Assembly (NCBI GenBank): GCA_002428205.1
Contig: DIUH01000405.1
Location: forward strand, 12,494 to 31,537
Direction of reading: 5' to 3'
From: Planctomycetaceae bacterium UBA6163
GTDB lineage: Bacteria; Planctomycetota; Planctomycetia; Pirellulales; Pirellulaceae
DNA length: 19,044 nt
Numbering within the stretch: position 1 is the stretch's first letter; each line of letters opens with the position of its first letter. Shown in pieces: positions 1-11,100 of this stretch. Made by a program: the position numbers and the translations under genes. The notes under the pieces were generated by a model, which worked only from the letters and a program-made list of their open reading frames with translations, was not told the DNA's origin and searched no databases.

Positions 1-1
1 G

Positions 2-36
2 CTGATGTTGGGACCCGTTGCTGATGGGGCCCGTTG
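2..36. repeat. imperfect tandem direct repeat upstream of groEL
   Basis: Two adjacent near-copies, CTGATGTTGGGACCCGTTG at 2-20 and CTGATGGGGCCCGTTG at 21-36, differ mainly by three missing bases. One plus-strand frame is open from base 2 to a TGA at 35-37, so this could be the last codons of an upstream gene, but eleven codons are too few to call one. No CIRCE-type inverted repeat and no groES tail is visible in the 87 bases before groEL. The stretch from 38 to 87 is A-rich and probably holds the groEL leader. Confidence 0.35.
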
Positions 37-48
37 ATTTTTTCCTAA

Positions 49-1710
<1,662 letters not shown>

Positions 1711-1772
1711 GATTCGGATAAAGCAAGGCAAAGCTAATCGCTTGGCCGCTTGATGTCCCGTCTTAACATTAC

Positions 1773-1806
1773 GAAAGGGTTGGTTCAGCAATGGACCAAT
1801 CCTTTC
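1773..1806 (+). terminator. hairpin after groEL, probable terminator
   Basis: GAAAGGGTTGGT at 1773-1784 pairs with ACCAATCCTTTC at 1795-1806, giving 12 base pairs with one G-U and a 10-base loop. It lies 62 bases after the groEL stop, in the gap before the convergent DUF1501 gene. The following bases (CCCCGTTTAATG) have only a weak T run, so it is an imperfect intrinsic terminator or an mRNA 3' end structure. Confidence 0.5.
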
Positions 1807-1919
1807 CCCGTTTAATGACCCGGATGGAGTCTTACGGTGCCGATATCGCAGCGCTGGACGACGCGGGGGCCGCGTGCGGGGCGACACATGCTAGTGCCCA
1901 TTTCGGCGTTTCGTGCCGG

Positions 1920-3386
1920 TCAAACTCCCAGTTCGTGAATCGGTGAACCGTTTTCGAATATAAACCGGGGGCGGCCTTTTGGGTCGATATAGGTCGTGTC
2001 CAGCGGGATGCCAAAGTGGCGGTAAATCGTTGCGGCTAAATCACCAGGTGTTACCGGACGCGTGTGAATCGATCCGCCGTCGGGTTCTGTCGATCCGATC
2101 ACTTGACCATGGCGCAAGCCTCCGCCAGCGAGCGCCATCGACATCACTACCGGCCAGTGGTCCCGACCATCGGTGCTGCCCTGAGTGCCGATTTTGGGGG
2201 TTCGACCAAACTCACCCATCGCGATTACCAAAGTATCATCCAGCTTTCCGCGCTCGTCCAAATCACTGACTAAAGTGGTTATCAAATGGTCAAACAGCGG
2301 CAGAAGCGGTTTTAATCCCCGACTGATTCCACCGTACGGAGGTACGTTATCACCATGGTTGTCCCAAGTGCCGCTGGCTGTGTGATAGCTCAAGTCGATC
2401 GTTACAAACGCAACGCCCGCTTCGACTAAACGCCGCGCCAGGAGTGCTTGCTTGCACCAGAGGTGTGAACCATAACGATCACGGATCGCTTCAGGTTCTT
2501 GCGTTAAGTCGAATGCTTGCCGCGCAGCGTCACCGACCAGCAGGTCAACCGCCTGTTGCTGGTAAATGTCCATCGCTTCCATCGTTCCGGTCGTATCGAT
2601 ATCACGCCGCATCGAATCGAGTTGGTTGAGCAAATTGCGGCGACTCGACATGCGATCGAAGTCAAGGCCTTTGGATAACTGAAACATTCGGGCCGCAGAC
2701 TCTTTCCCGCTGTCGTTTCCAACCAAATCATAAATCGGTAATTTCGCCGCATCGTTACCCTGCAGCGGGTTGTAAGCTTGCCCCAGTGCGCCGGCAAATG
2801 CGATATGAGACGGCGACCGATAGAAGCCAACATAAGGTGGCATGCCTGGATGGTTGGCGCCATGATGCTTTGCGACAACCGAACCGATCGCCGGGTACGT
2901 TTTTGATTCCGGATTGATCCGCGGTTCCGCATCTAGATTTGCGGTCTGGAAGACCATGTTCGGCTCATGATTGCTCTTTCGGGCATCGACCGAGCGGATC
3001 AGGGTGAACTTGTCCAGCATGGCCGCTTGCTTGGGCAGGTGTTCGCAAATTTGCACACCTGGCAACTTGGTCGAAATCACACCGAAGGGCCCACGATTTT
3101 CCGGCGGTCGGTTCGGTTTAGGGTCCCAGGTATCCAGATGGCTCGGTCCACCGGTCATCCACAGGAGGATTACGCTGCGGTTTTTAGACGGCGCAGTCGG
3201 ACTGGCGACGGCACGCTGTCTCAGCAGGTCGGGCAGCGTCAGACCTGCGATCCCGGCCAACGATGCTTTGATCGCATTTCGCCGCGAGCGGATCATCAAG
3301 CCTTCGGGAACGAGAGCATTAAAGCAGGTGAAGGCGTGGGCATGAGAATGGCCGCCGGACGCGGCCGGACTGAGGCGGGAGAGCAT
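1920..3386 (-). CDS. DUF1501 family exported protein
   Basis: The DUF1501 family belongs to the alkaline phosphatase/sulfatase-like fold and is greatly expanded in planctomycetes; its reaction is not established. The 488 residues show the family signatures: LLWMTGGPSHLDTWDPKP (about 74-91), GEFGRTPKIGTQGSTDGRDHWP in the last third, and a C-terminal GxPxD region. A twin-arginine motif SRRNAIK (34-40) followed by a hydrophobic stretch suggests Tat export to the periplasm. Two starts are possible. The ATG at 3386 has GGAG seven bases upstream, while the ATG at 3296 (residue 31) has GAAGG four bases upstream and would give a more usual short Tat n-region. Many family members sit beside DUF1549/DUF1553 (PSD1/PSCyt1-type) genes, but none is present here. 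The neighbour upstream on the same strand is an aminotransferase, 244 bases away, so an operon is uncertain. Confidence 0.93.
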   Translation of the reverse strand: MLSRLSPAASGGHSHAHAFTCFNALVPEGLMIRSRRNAIKASLAGIAGLTLPDLLRQRAVASPTAPSKNRSVILLWMTGGPSHLDTWDPKPNRPPENRGPFGVISTKLPGVQICEHLPKQAAMLDKFTLIRSVDARKSNHEPNMVFQTANLDAEPRINPESKTYPAIGSVVAKHHGANHPGMPPYVGFYRSPSHIAFAGALGQAYNPLQGNDAAKLPIYDLVGNDSGKESAARMFQLSKGLDFDRMSSRRNLLNQLDSMRRDIDTTGTMEAMDIYQQQAVDLLVGDAARQAFDLTQEPEAIRDRYGSHLWCKQALLARRLVEAGVAFVTIDLSYHTASGTWDNHGDNVPPYGGISRGLKPLLPLFDHLITTLVSDLDERGKLDDTLVIAMGEFGRTPKIGTQGSTDGRDHWPVVMSMALAGGGLRHGQVIGSTEPDGGSIHTRPVTPGDLAATIYRHFGIPLDTTYIDPKGRPRFIFENGSPIHELGV

Positions 3387-3387
3387 G

Positions 3388-3399
3388 GCGGAGCTCCGC
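3388..3399. promoter_or_regulatory. 12-bp palindrome covering the DUF1501 ribosome binding site
   Basis: GCGGAGCTCCGC at 3388-3399 is a perfect palindrome. Read on the minus strand it contains the GGAG that would serve as Shine-Dalgarno for the ATG at 3386. It could fold as a small hairpin (GCGG/CCGC around AGCT) hiding the site, or bind a dimeric protein. Either role is inference. Confidence 0.3.
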
Positions 3400-3572
3400 T
3401 GTTTGTTTGGTGGGAAACATCAACCAGCGATTCGCAGTCTGTCGATTCGACATCGCGACCGCATCGACATCGAACGCTAGCGGTTTAGCCATACTTTATC
3501 GCTTCGCGACTGCCGTCGCTTGGGCAATATTATTTCGCGACACTGAATATTCGAAAACGGTCCCCCACGGCC

Positions 3573-3595
3573 AGGCAGTGGCATCCAAACTGCCT
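3573..3595 (-). terminator. possible terminator hairpin after the aminotransferase gene
   Basis: AGGCAGT at 3573-3579 and ACTGCCT at 3589-3595 form a perfect 7-bp stem with a 9-base loop, 35 bases beyond the aminotransferase stop on the minus strand. No T run follows directly on that strand, so the call is weak. The rest of 3387-3630 shows no gene; it is presumably the leader and promoter region of the DUF1501 gene. Confidence 0.3.
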
Positions 3596-3630
3596 CAACG
3601 TTTTCGCACGCGTGGTACGCCAACCTTAAC

Positions 3631-5058
3631 TTATGCCGGTTTCCCCGCGGCGCCATCAAACTTGGCAAGCGATCGATCCAGCAACTCCAAGGCCGCATCG
3701 ATGTGTCGCTCCGTGGTAACAATCGGTGGCGGCAGGAATCTCAGTCTCGTTGGTGATTGGCCGCAAACGAACCCCAAAAGCCCCTCGTCAAACATAATAT
3801 CCATCAGCTTTTTGGCATGATCGTAACTGCCATCGCCTGGCGTAAAGGCGATCATCATCGCTTCGCCAAACGGGCCAACGATCTTTCCCGGGTGTTTTTC
3901 GACCAAACGCTGTAGGCCGGCGGCAAAGTAATGGTGGCGTCGCATGTTCCAGCCGTTGTCGCCAAAGCACTCGCTTTGCCGCATCGCGTCAAGGGCCGCC
4001 AAGCCGACTGCCATTGAACTGCTGGCACCGGTAAAAGTCTGGCTTAGGATCGGCGCGTTGGGTTTAAAGGATGGGCGATACAGGGTTGCACAGACTTGCG
4101 TGATCTTGCCGACGGTGACGATGTCAGCATACTCATCAAGCCCAAAGTGTTGGAAAGCGAACGGTCGGCTGGTTCGAGAGAAAGATTGCACTTCGTCAAA
4201 GATGATTGGAATGCCAGCGTCACGAATCCGCTCGCATAAGACGGCAAAAAAATCGTGGCTGCCGGGGTAATAACCACCTTCACCGGCGATTAATTCGGCC
4301 CAAAATCCGGCATAGCGTCCGGGATGACGCGCCAGCAGACGCTTGAGCTCATCAACTGCCCAGCGAAGCGACTTTTCCGGTGCGCGATAATCCAACGTCG
4401 GCAGATAGTCGACTGCTAAGGCGATTGGCAAGCCTTGGCGATACTTGGGGCGGTCGGTAATTGAAGCCAACGCGATGGAGCGTCCCGCGAAGGCATTATC
4501 AAACGCCAGGATCCGATCGGCCGGCGCGGCTTTGTGAAACGCCAATTTCAAAGCGTTCTCGTTTGCCATCGCGCCGCTGGTGCTGAGCATGCACAACGAT
4601 AACGGCGACCCGCCGCTGGACGCCAGCTTAATCAATTGTTGGCTCATGCGAACGCTCGTCGGGTGCTGCTGCAGGTTCCCCTGCATCGCTACGTCCTCGA
4701 TTGCCGCATCGACCGCCGCCTCGATCGCGTCGAGGTTGCTGTGCCCCGAACCATAAACCCCGATGCCACCGATGAAATCTAGTTTGACGCTTCCGTCCGC
4801 CAATTCGACATAGGGGCCGTTACCCAAGCCACCGGAAAGGTATGGCCAAAGCAGCGGACCACCACGGGTTGCCGCCGCTTGAGATAGTAAGCTGTGATAG
4901 CTTTCGGCGAGGCTGGGACTCGGTTGGCGGACATCGGAAAGCTTGGCCGAGTGATCGGCAACCGCTTGGCGAATCAACGCCTTGGCCTGCTCGATTCGAG
5001 GATCGGATCGCAATGCTTCGGCGTGAGTCTGGTACGTATGCTCCGGGGAAGATGTCAT
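3631..5058 (-). CDS. class III PLP-dependent aminotransferase
   Basis: This is a fold-type I, class III (ornithine/acetylornithine aminotransferase-like) enzyme, a soluble pyridoxal-phosphate protein that moves amino groups from an amine or omega-amino acid to a keto acid. Visible motifs are TSGAMANENALKLA at about 160-173 (phosphate-binding loop region), FDNAFAGRS at 186-194 (the family usually has FHGRT here), ELIAGEGGYYPG at 255-266, FDEVQSF at 287-293 with Asp288 contacting the PLP ring nitrogen, and TVGK at 315-318 with Lys318 as the likely Schiff-base lysine. The 475-residue length is normal. The sequence does not let me name the substrate; a lysine or GABA-type aminotransferase is possible. 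The ATG at 5058 gives a sensible N-terminus but has no clear Shine-Dalgarno. There is no pathway gene beside it to fix its role. Confidence 0.9.
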   Translation of the reverse strand: MTSSPEHTYQTHAEALRSDPRIEQAKALIRQAVADHSAKLSDVRQPSPSLAESYHSLLSQAAATRGGPLLWPYLSGGLGNGPYVELADGSVKLDFIGGIGVYGSGHSNLDAIEAAVDAAIEDVAMQGNLQQHPTSVRMSQQLIKLASSGGSPLSLCMLSTSGAMANENALKLAFHKAAPADRILAFDNAFAGRSIALASITDRPKYRQGLPIALAVDYLPTLDYRAPEKSLRWAVDELKRLLARHPGRYAGFWAELIAGEGGYYPGSHDFFAVLCERIRDAGIPIIFDEVQSFSRTSRPFAFQHFGLDEYADIVTVGKITQVCATLYRPSFKPNAPILSQTFTGASSSMAVGLAALDAMRQSECFGDNGWNMRRHHYFAAGLQRLVEKHPGKIVGPFGEAMMIAFTPGDGSYDHAKKLMDIMFDEGLLGFVCGQSPTRLRFLPPPIVTTERHIDAALELLDRSLAKFDGAAGKPA

Positions 5059-5193
5059 GCTCGGTTCGATGGCAACGGGGGTGGGGATTATGGGAAGTCC
5101 GGACTAACGACGCTTGGCAAACGCATTTGGCGATCGCGGAACATAACGACGTGCCTCGCGTAATTGAACGCAAACCAAACGTTATCGTCAAAT

Positions 5194-5222
5194 CGCAATT
5201 TATGCGAGGATGACAAATTGCG
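5194..5222. promoter_or_regulatory. 8-bp inverted repeat CGCAATTT/AAATTGCG
   Basis: CGCAATTT at 5194-5201 and AAATTGCG at 5215-5222 are perfect inverted copies separated by 13 bases. The element lies 12 bases beyond the MMPL stop and about 136 bases before the aminotransferase start, both on the minus strand. It may be an AT-rich operator for the aminotransferase gene or a weak 3' hairpin of the transporter transcript. No T-rich tail follows, which slightly favours an operator. Confidence 0.35.
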
Positions 5223-5234
5223 TAAGCCGCTGGT

Positions 5235-8192
5235 TCACCCGGAATGGTTTGCCAACGCGTCCGGCTTTGCAGGCCCCTTGTTCCGACCGACTTTAAAGCG
5301 ATCGAACATTGCGACGAAAGACGGAACGAGAATCGTCCGGACATAAAAGGTGTCGACCAGGACGCCAAGTCCCAGAGCAAAACCGAGTTCGACGATTCCG
5401 CGTAACGTCGAAACCGTGGTATCGACGTCGCCGCCAAACCATTGCTTCATCGCCGGAAACCAAGCGGAGGCGGTCATGCTTAAGAATGTTCCTGCCATTA
5501 CCAATCCGCATGCGGTGATGATTCCACCGGTTTTCGATACGGCACGTCGAAGCGCCGAAAGCCACCCTGGTCGATGCTTTTGTTCCTCCAAAATCCGGGT
5601 CACTAGGTAGACGTTGTAGTCTTGTCCAACCGCGACCAGGATTACAAACAAAAAGAGCGGCAGTTTCCAGTCCAGACCAAGATAGTCATCGCCATACACC
5701 CACCGGAAGAAAATGATTGTCATTCCCAGCGTCGCGTAGTAACTGAGCAGTACCGTTGCGATCAAGTAGCCACACAATACCACTCGCCGAATCACAACCA
5801 ACAGTACCAAAAAAACTGCTGTCACAACGGCAATCTTTATCCGCCGATGATCGCTGAGCGTGACCGCGCGGAGGTCTATGATCGATGGCGTGGTGCCGGC
5901 CAAGAACACCTCGGCACCTCCCCACGGTGATGAAGCATCGGCCGTTCGCCCTTTGAGCCAATTCCCCATCGCGGTTACCCGTTCGGCCGTGCGGACATCA
6001 AACGGATTGCCGTCCATGACAACGTCCAAGCGAACCAAGCGGCCTTCGAACTCAGGTGTCGAAGAAAAGAAATGACCTTGCGCAATGCGGTGTGTCTTAA
6101 GTGCACGACGTTCCCAAGCATCCTTACGCAACAAACTCATCGCTCGATCGGGCGGAAAGTCACCCAACGGGTCATCCGCCGAGCGGACGCTACTGACACC
6201 GTCTAGCGTATACATTTCCCGAGAAAGTTGGCGTGCCTGGTTTCCAAGAACTTCCACCGAGCGCTTAGTTTTATGAATCAGCAAGACGGTTGTCGGATTG
6301 ACTTCCCCAATGCCAAAATGCTCATCCAACTTGCGAAATCCTCGCCGACTTTCTGCTGAAGCCGCCAATTGGCTGCTGATGTCATAAGTCACATTGTCTT
6401 CATGGATCCAACCATACACAGCAGGAAACAACAACAATCCGATTCCCACGACCAATGCTAATCCTGGTCGGGTGGTCAATCGCAGAGCGATCATGCCCCA
6501 AACTCCCGCAGGTGAATCGCCTGGCTTTTGGCCGATCGGCCAATAGGCCTGTAATGTCGGTGCTTCTCCGGATACTTCGACCGATGAATCTCCGCCAACG
6601 CTAGCGGCGGATTTTAAGAGGGGGATTCGTTCGGTCGCGAAATCGTTTTGATCAAGAACTTGGACATTGCCCGACGCGGGCAGATTCCTATTCAAACAGA
6701 ACTCAGGCTTTTGATCTGCGTTGCTGCTTGCGGGGGAATACGATTGCGGCCAAAACACTTTCGGACCGATTAGGTACAGGAGCGCCGGAGTAAGTGTCAT
6801 ACAAACCGCCAAGCCGATCAGCAAACAGATGGCGATCATGGGGCCGGTGTGATGATACTTTCCGAACTCTGCGATCCAAAGCATTCCCAAGCCGACGACG
6901 GTCGTAAATGCGCTGCCAAGCAATGCCGACGAAACGCCCGAAAGGCCGCGAGCGATGGCCACTTCCCATGGCCAACGCACTAGTTCTTCGCGAACTCGCG
7001 CAATGAGAAACAAGCAATAATCTGTTCCCGCGCCAAACAGAATCACGAATAAAAAAATCCGGCTCGTCGTGAACACACGCATGTTCAACCCGGGCAACCA
7101 ACCCGATTGGGATCCGATGGTCAACCAAGCGATCACCCCTGTTGAAACGGCAACCGCCAAACCGATCGACACCAGCGGAATCGCAATCAACAGCGGTGAC
7201 CGATAAACCAAGATCAGAATCGCCAGAATAATCAATACCGTAAACCATTCGGTATAACGAATGGCATCTCTAGCCGCCGTTAGGGTCTCGCCACCGATCG
7301 CAGCCGAACCGGTCGCTAACATCTCCAAGCCCGGTCGCAATAGGTCTTGATGAACGGCCTCGGTCGAAGCAACCTGTGCGTGAATCGCGGCCAAGAAGTC
7401 GATGTTATGTGTCGCCGCTAGCTCGGCATCGGATTGAAGAACGATCAATCTTGCGCGAGAGTGCCTCATGCGAGAACCAAGTACCGCGTCGTTCCAACTG
7501 ACGAGGTCCAGCAGCGTCGACCATGATTGCAGCTTGCGTTTCTGGATCGGAGTAACGTTCTTCGCAATATCCGGATCGAGAATGAGTGCGGCTTGCATAT
7601 CAAACGCCGCTTCTTCATCCCGCCCAAGCGTTTGCAATAACTGGGCGCGATCCCAATAAGCCATCGTTAATCGAATCGCGTCTTCAGGTATTAAGTCCTT
7701 GTTTTCAACCTTTTGAAGTTCTGAGAAATAAGTTTCATCAATCCGAATCGCTTCATCCAACGATTCTTTCGCCCGTGACAGGAGTACCTCGCGACGCAAT
7801 CGCAACTGGTCGGCGCTCAATTGATCGATGACTACCTCGGCCCGCTGCAGCACGACTTCGGCGAGGCGGTGGTGAAGTCGTCGCAACAAGTCGAGCGACG
7901 CCAATTCATCGGCCCGATCGAATCGCTCGTCTTGACGTCCGATCACAATCACGATCTGGCTGCGCGGACGATCGGTCGGGAATGCTTGATTCAGAACGTT
8001 TTCTGCTACGACACTCTGTTTACCCGCCGGCAAATATTCAAAGTCGCCATCAAGTGCTAGCGTCCGCCAAGGTGGCGCGGTGCCGCGAACTAGTATCGCA
8101 GTTACAACCCACAGCAGCAAAACCCACTTGGCATTTCTTACTATGAACGCAGAAAACCGCATTGCAGTGGAATCTTCCGAGGACTCAGCCAT
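5235..8192 (-). CDS. MMPL/RND-superfamily transporter with enlarged first porter domain
   Basis: This is a large inner-membrane exporter of the MMPL branch of the RND superfamily, whose members usually move lipids or hydrophobic compounds using proton force. The 985 residues show the two-fold RND layout: one N-terminal helix (about 18-36), an extracytoplasmic domain (about 40-310), helices from about 316 to 478, a cytoplasmic linker (about 480-570), then a second helix, domain and helix bundle. The two family relay motifs are present: GAGTDYCLFL (Asp391-Tyr392) and AVGQDYNVYL (about Asp858-Tyr859). The first extracytoplasmic domain contains a helical insert with a TPR-like repeat at about 178-208, which is unusual. 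ATG at 8192 lies within the end of the preceding gene (ATGGCTGA overlap), which favours this start over Met11. The cargo is unknown; hopanoid or other lipid export is one option by analogy only. Confidence 0.9.
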   Translation of the reverse strand: MAESSEDSTAMRFSAFIVRNAKWVLLLWVVTAILVRGTAPPWRTLALDGDFEYLPAGKQSVVAENVLNQAFPTDRPRSQIVIVIGRQDERFDRADELASLDLLRRLHHRLAEVVLQRAEVVIDQLSADQLRLRREVLLSRAKESLDEAIRIDETYFSELQKVENKDLIPEDAIRLTMAYWDRAQLLQTLGRDEEAAFDMQAALILDPDIAKNVTPIQKRKLQSWSTLLDLVSWNDAVLGSRMRHSRARLIVLQSDAELAATHNIDFLAAIHAQVASTEAVHQDLLRPGLEMLATGSAAIGGETLTAARDAIRYTEWFTVLIILAILILVYRSPLLIAIPLVSIGLAVAVSTGVIAWLTIGSQSGWLPGLNMRVFTTSRIFLFVILFGAGTDYCLFLIARVREELVRWPWEVAIARGLSGVSSALLGSAFTTVVGLGMLWIAEFGKYHHTGPMIAICLLIGLAVCMTLTPALLYLIGPKVFWPQSYSPASSNADQKPEFCLNRNLPASGNVQVLDQNDFATERIPLLKSAASVGGDSSVEVSGEAPTLQAYWPIGQKPGDSPAGVWGMIALRLTTRPGLALVVGIGLLLFPAVYGWIHEDNVTYDISSQLAASAESRRGFRKLDEHFGIGEVNPTTVLLIHKTKRSVEVLGNQARQLSREMYTLDGVSSVRSADDPLGDFPPDRAMSLLRKDAWERRALKTHRIAQGHFFSSTPEFEGRLVRLDVVMDGNPFDVRTAERVTAMGNWLKGRTADASSPWGGAEVFLAGTTPSIIDLRAVTLSDHRRIKIAVVTAVFLVLLVVIRRVVLCGYLIATVLLSYYATLGMTIIFFRWVYGDDYLGLDWKLPLFLFVILVAVGQDYNVYLVTRILEEQKHRPGWLSALRRAVSKTGGIITACGLVMAGTFLSMTASAWFPAMKQWFGGDVDTTVSTLRGIVELGFALGLGVLVDTFYVRTILVPSFVAMFDRFKVGRNKGPAKPDALANHSG
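8185..8192 (-). promoter_or_regulatory. stop-start overlap ATGGCTGA coupling two genes
   Basis: On the minus strand the MMPL ATG (8192-8190) lies inside the last codons of the secretin-N gene, whose TGA is at 8187-8185. Such overlaps usually mean translational coupling, with ribosomes restarting at the second gene. Confidence 0.7.
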
Positions 8193-11100
8193 CAGGTGTT
8201 TCCACGGCGGTTTGCGTTTGCGGGGAACCGTTTGGCGATCGTTTGGCCGATTGAGGTGTCGACGCAGAAGGTACCGGCTGTCCCGCGGTTGCGGGTGTGA
8301 CGGACGACTGATCTGTCCCGGAACGCAGCGTTCTTAACGCCATTTCCAACGCCGCAGCATTAACAGACGCGGGCATATTCACAACTCGCACACCATCCGC
8401 CGACCGGGCCGCTTGGTCCAGTTGGTCGATCATGTCACAAACCAGCTTTAATAGCTGTTCACCCTCGGCGCTCACCAGCAGTGTATTGCCAAGTTCGTCA
8501 ATTCCCAAAGAGAGTTTTCCTTTAAAGCTGAAATCCGAACCGCCGCCCTGTTGGCCGCTGCCGCCCATGTCAACCAGTTCACTGCCCACGGGTCTGGCAT
8601 TCGCCGAGTTCGCCTTTTGAACTTGGTTCCCACCGCCGATGGCCGGTTGACCCGGTTGTTGAAACGCCTTGTCGTTGCTGCTTAATAAATCGCGATAGGT
8701 TTCCTTAATCGTCTCAGCAATCTTGCTGGCTCGCCCATATCGAATGGGTACTAGCCTGGTATAGCGAACCCGACGATTGTTTACCGGTTCGGGAACGTCC
8801 CACAGTTGGATCAATTCTTCAATCGTTTTTAATTGTTCCGCCGACGCGTTGCTGACCACGATCGTTCCCGTGTCGAGATCGGCAAGGAATTTTAATTTGG
8901 CCGATCGACCTAATCCTGACGGGCCCTTCTTGTCATTATCATCGCTGTCAAACCCGAAAAACCATCGCGAGAAGTTGTCTGGGTTTTCTTTTTTATCATC
9001 TTCATCTTTAAAGAAATCTTCCAAGTTCAACTTCACCCAAATTGCAGACGTGTATTTGGTTGCGAAGGTGTGGTAGGTGCGTCGCGGTGGTGCGAACTGC
9101 AGCATCACATCTTCCAATCGATCTAGGGCGGCTGTATCCCGACTGCTGATTACCAGATTCCCAGTCGAATCGATCTCGACTCGGATCGGTTCATACGGTG
9201 CGTTACGACTCGGTTCCTGGGCGACCGGTTGAATCGCTGTGGCGTCGCGATCGCCCACGGTTCGGTTTTGTGTCGCAGGCATAAACTCGCGGTCAAAATC
9301 ATCAACCGATTCAATTTTCATTTTTTGTGGCTGGTCGGCATCGCCGGATTGTCGATCCAAAGGCTGGGGCTGGGCCGAATCGTCTGTCGCTTCAGTGAAC
9401 GTAGCGGTTAATTGTTTTCGATTGCTTTGTGTCGATGCGGTGTCGGTGTCAATTTGTTTGGTTTCGGTTTCCGCTGGTGAGCCATCGTCTTCTTTTCCAT
9501 CATTATCTTTTTTCGGATCGCTGTCGAACGTACGTTTACGTTCCAGATTGTCTGCATCGCGTTTGTTTTCAAACCGATCTTGGTCGGGCAAAAGCAATGG
9601 GTTGGGTGCGATCTGTTGCCACTGACGTTCCAAACCCTTCAGATAGCGGAATGTTTCGGGGTTAATGTCGGCATTGATAACACGAATGTTTCGTTCGTTC
9701 CCTGATGGTGGCGGCAACTCACCCAACTTTACCAGCAGGTTTCGGACCTCATTCATTTCCGAATCATTGGCCCACAGCAAAACTTGGCGAAAGCGGGTGT
9801 TGGCTGCGACGCGAAACTTATCCTCTTTCTTTTTCTTTTCATCCCCGCCACCGAAGAAAAACGGATAACGTCGGCGACTACTGTCTTCGTCTTTTTCATT
9901 CATGCCCATTAGGAACGCGATCGACTCGGCAACATCGTTTGCCTCCAAGCGTCGCAACTGCAGCACTTCGAACTTTCGTCCGCTGCCGTCCAACCGAGTG
10001 AGAATCTGTTGGATAATGAATCGATCAGCCGCTGAACCCGACACGATCAATGCGCGGTTTTCAGAATCGACGCGAATGTTGGTCAAAGGCTCCAGCACAT
10101 TCATCTCTCGAACGATTTCGATCAGCTTTTCTGGATCGAGCGAAGCCAAACGAAACACCTCGACCCGCGATCGCACATCGGCCAGCGAAGAGAGTGTTGC
10201 CCCCGGTACATCGATGCGTTTAAGAAACTCAGTCGCAATCGCAACACGATCTGGGGGGGCCTTGATAAAGATCGAGTTTTGTCGTGTGTTGGCGACGATG
10301 GAAATATCGACCTTCGGTTTTTCGGGGGCCGGAGGCTTGCCGCCTTGTTGCATGCTCATTTGCATCTGCATTTGCATCTGTTGCATTTGCTCGGGCGACA
10401 TGAGAGGTTCAGGTTTGTTGGAAACACCTAAAAACTGCTCCAACAGCCTTTTGGCTTCCTCCGCAGGGATATGTCGCAACTTGAACTCCGGAGCCAAAGA
10501 TTCACGGCTCTCGACATCCTGCTCCCGTCCTAATAATTCGGCGATTTGTTTCAGCGTGATCGCGGCATCCATCGCTTCGATACGATTGGTTGTTGTTAAT
10601 GCTGTAAGTTTGCCATTTTCGCTTATCATTGCCTTAAGCTCTTGAGCTAGCTTTTCAGCTGATAACCAACCGACGTCCAACGAAGTGCGGACAAAACTGT
10701 GTGGCGGAACGCTGCCAAGTTGTTCTGGCGAAACACGTGGAACGACTGCCGGATTGATTGCGGAGCATTTTACGACCGTCATACCACCTTCAAGCGCTAG
10801 CATCGTGTAGCCGCGTGACAGGAGATGGCGGTTGAATAAATCGATCACTTCTATGGCGGTATAACGACTCGGCGTGGTGATGTTGACGCGGTCGGCAGGT
10901 AATTCCAACCAGTCGAATGGTTGCTGAGATAGATCCGACAGCCACTCGATCAGTTCTGGCCAACCTTGATTACGAAACTCAAAAGCGACGCGACCGTCTT
11001 CGCCAAGAGCCGCATTTTTCAATTCGCTGCGGTCACCCGTTTCGGTGACGACTGCGCCGCGGCGGATTGCGTTTTCTTTTGGCCCGTCGGACTTCGCCGA

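Noticed and set aside
1920..5058. DUF1501 and aminotransferase as one functional unit
   Set aside because: They share strand, but a 244-base gap with a hairpin separates them and no known pathway links them.
9902..10645. 247-codon plus-strand open frame opposite the secretin-N gene
   Set aside because: The minus-strand gene has recognisable N1-type repeats through this whole stretch; the opposite frame is Ser/Arg-rich low-complexity sequence.
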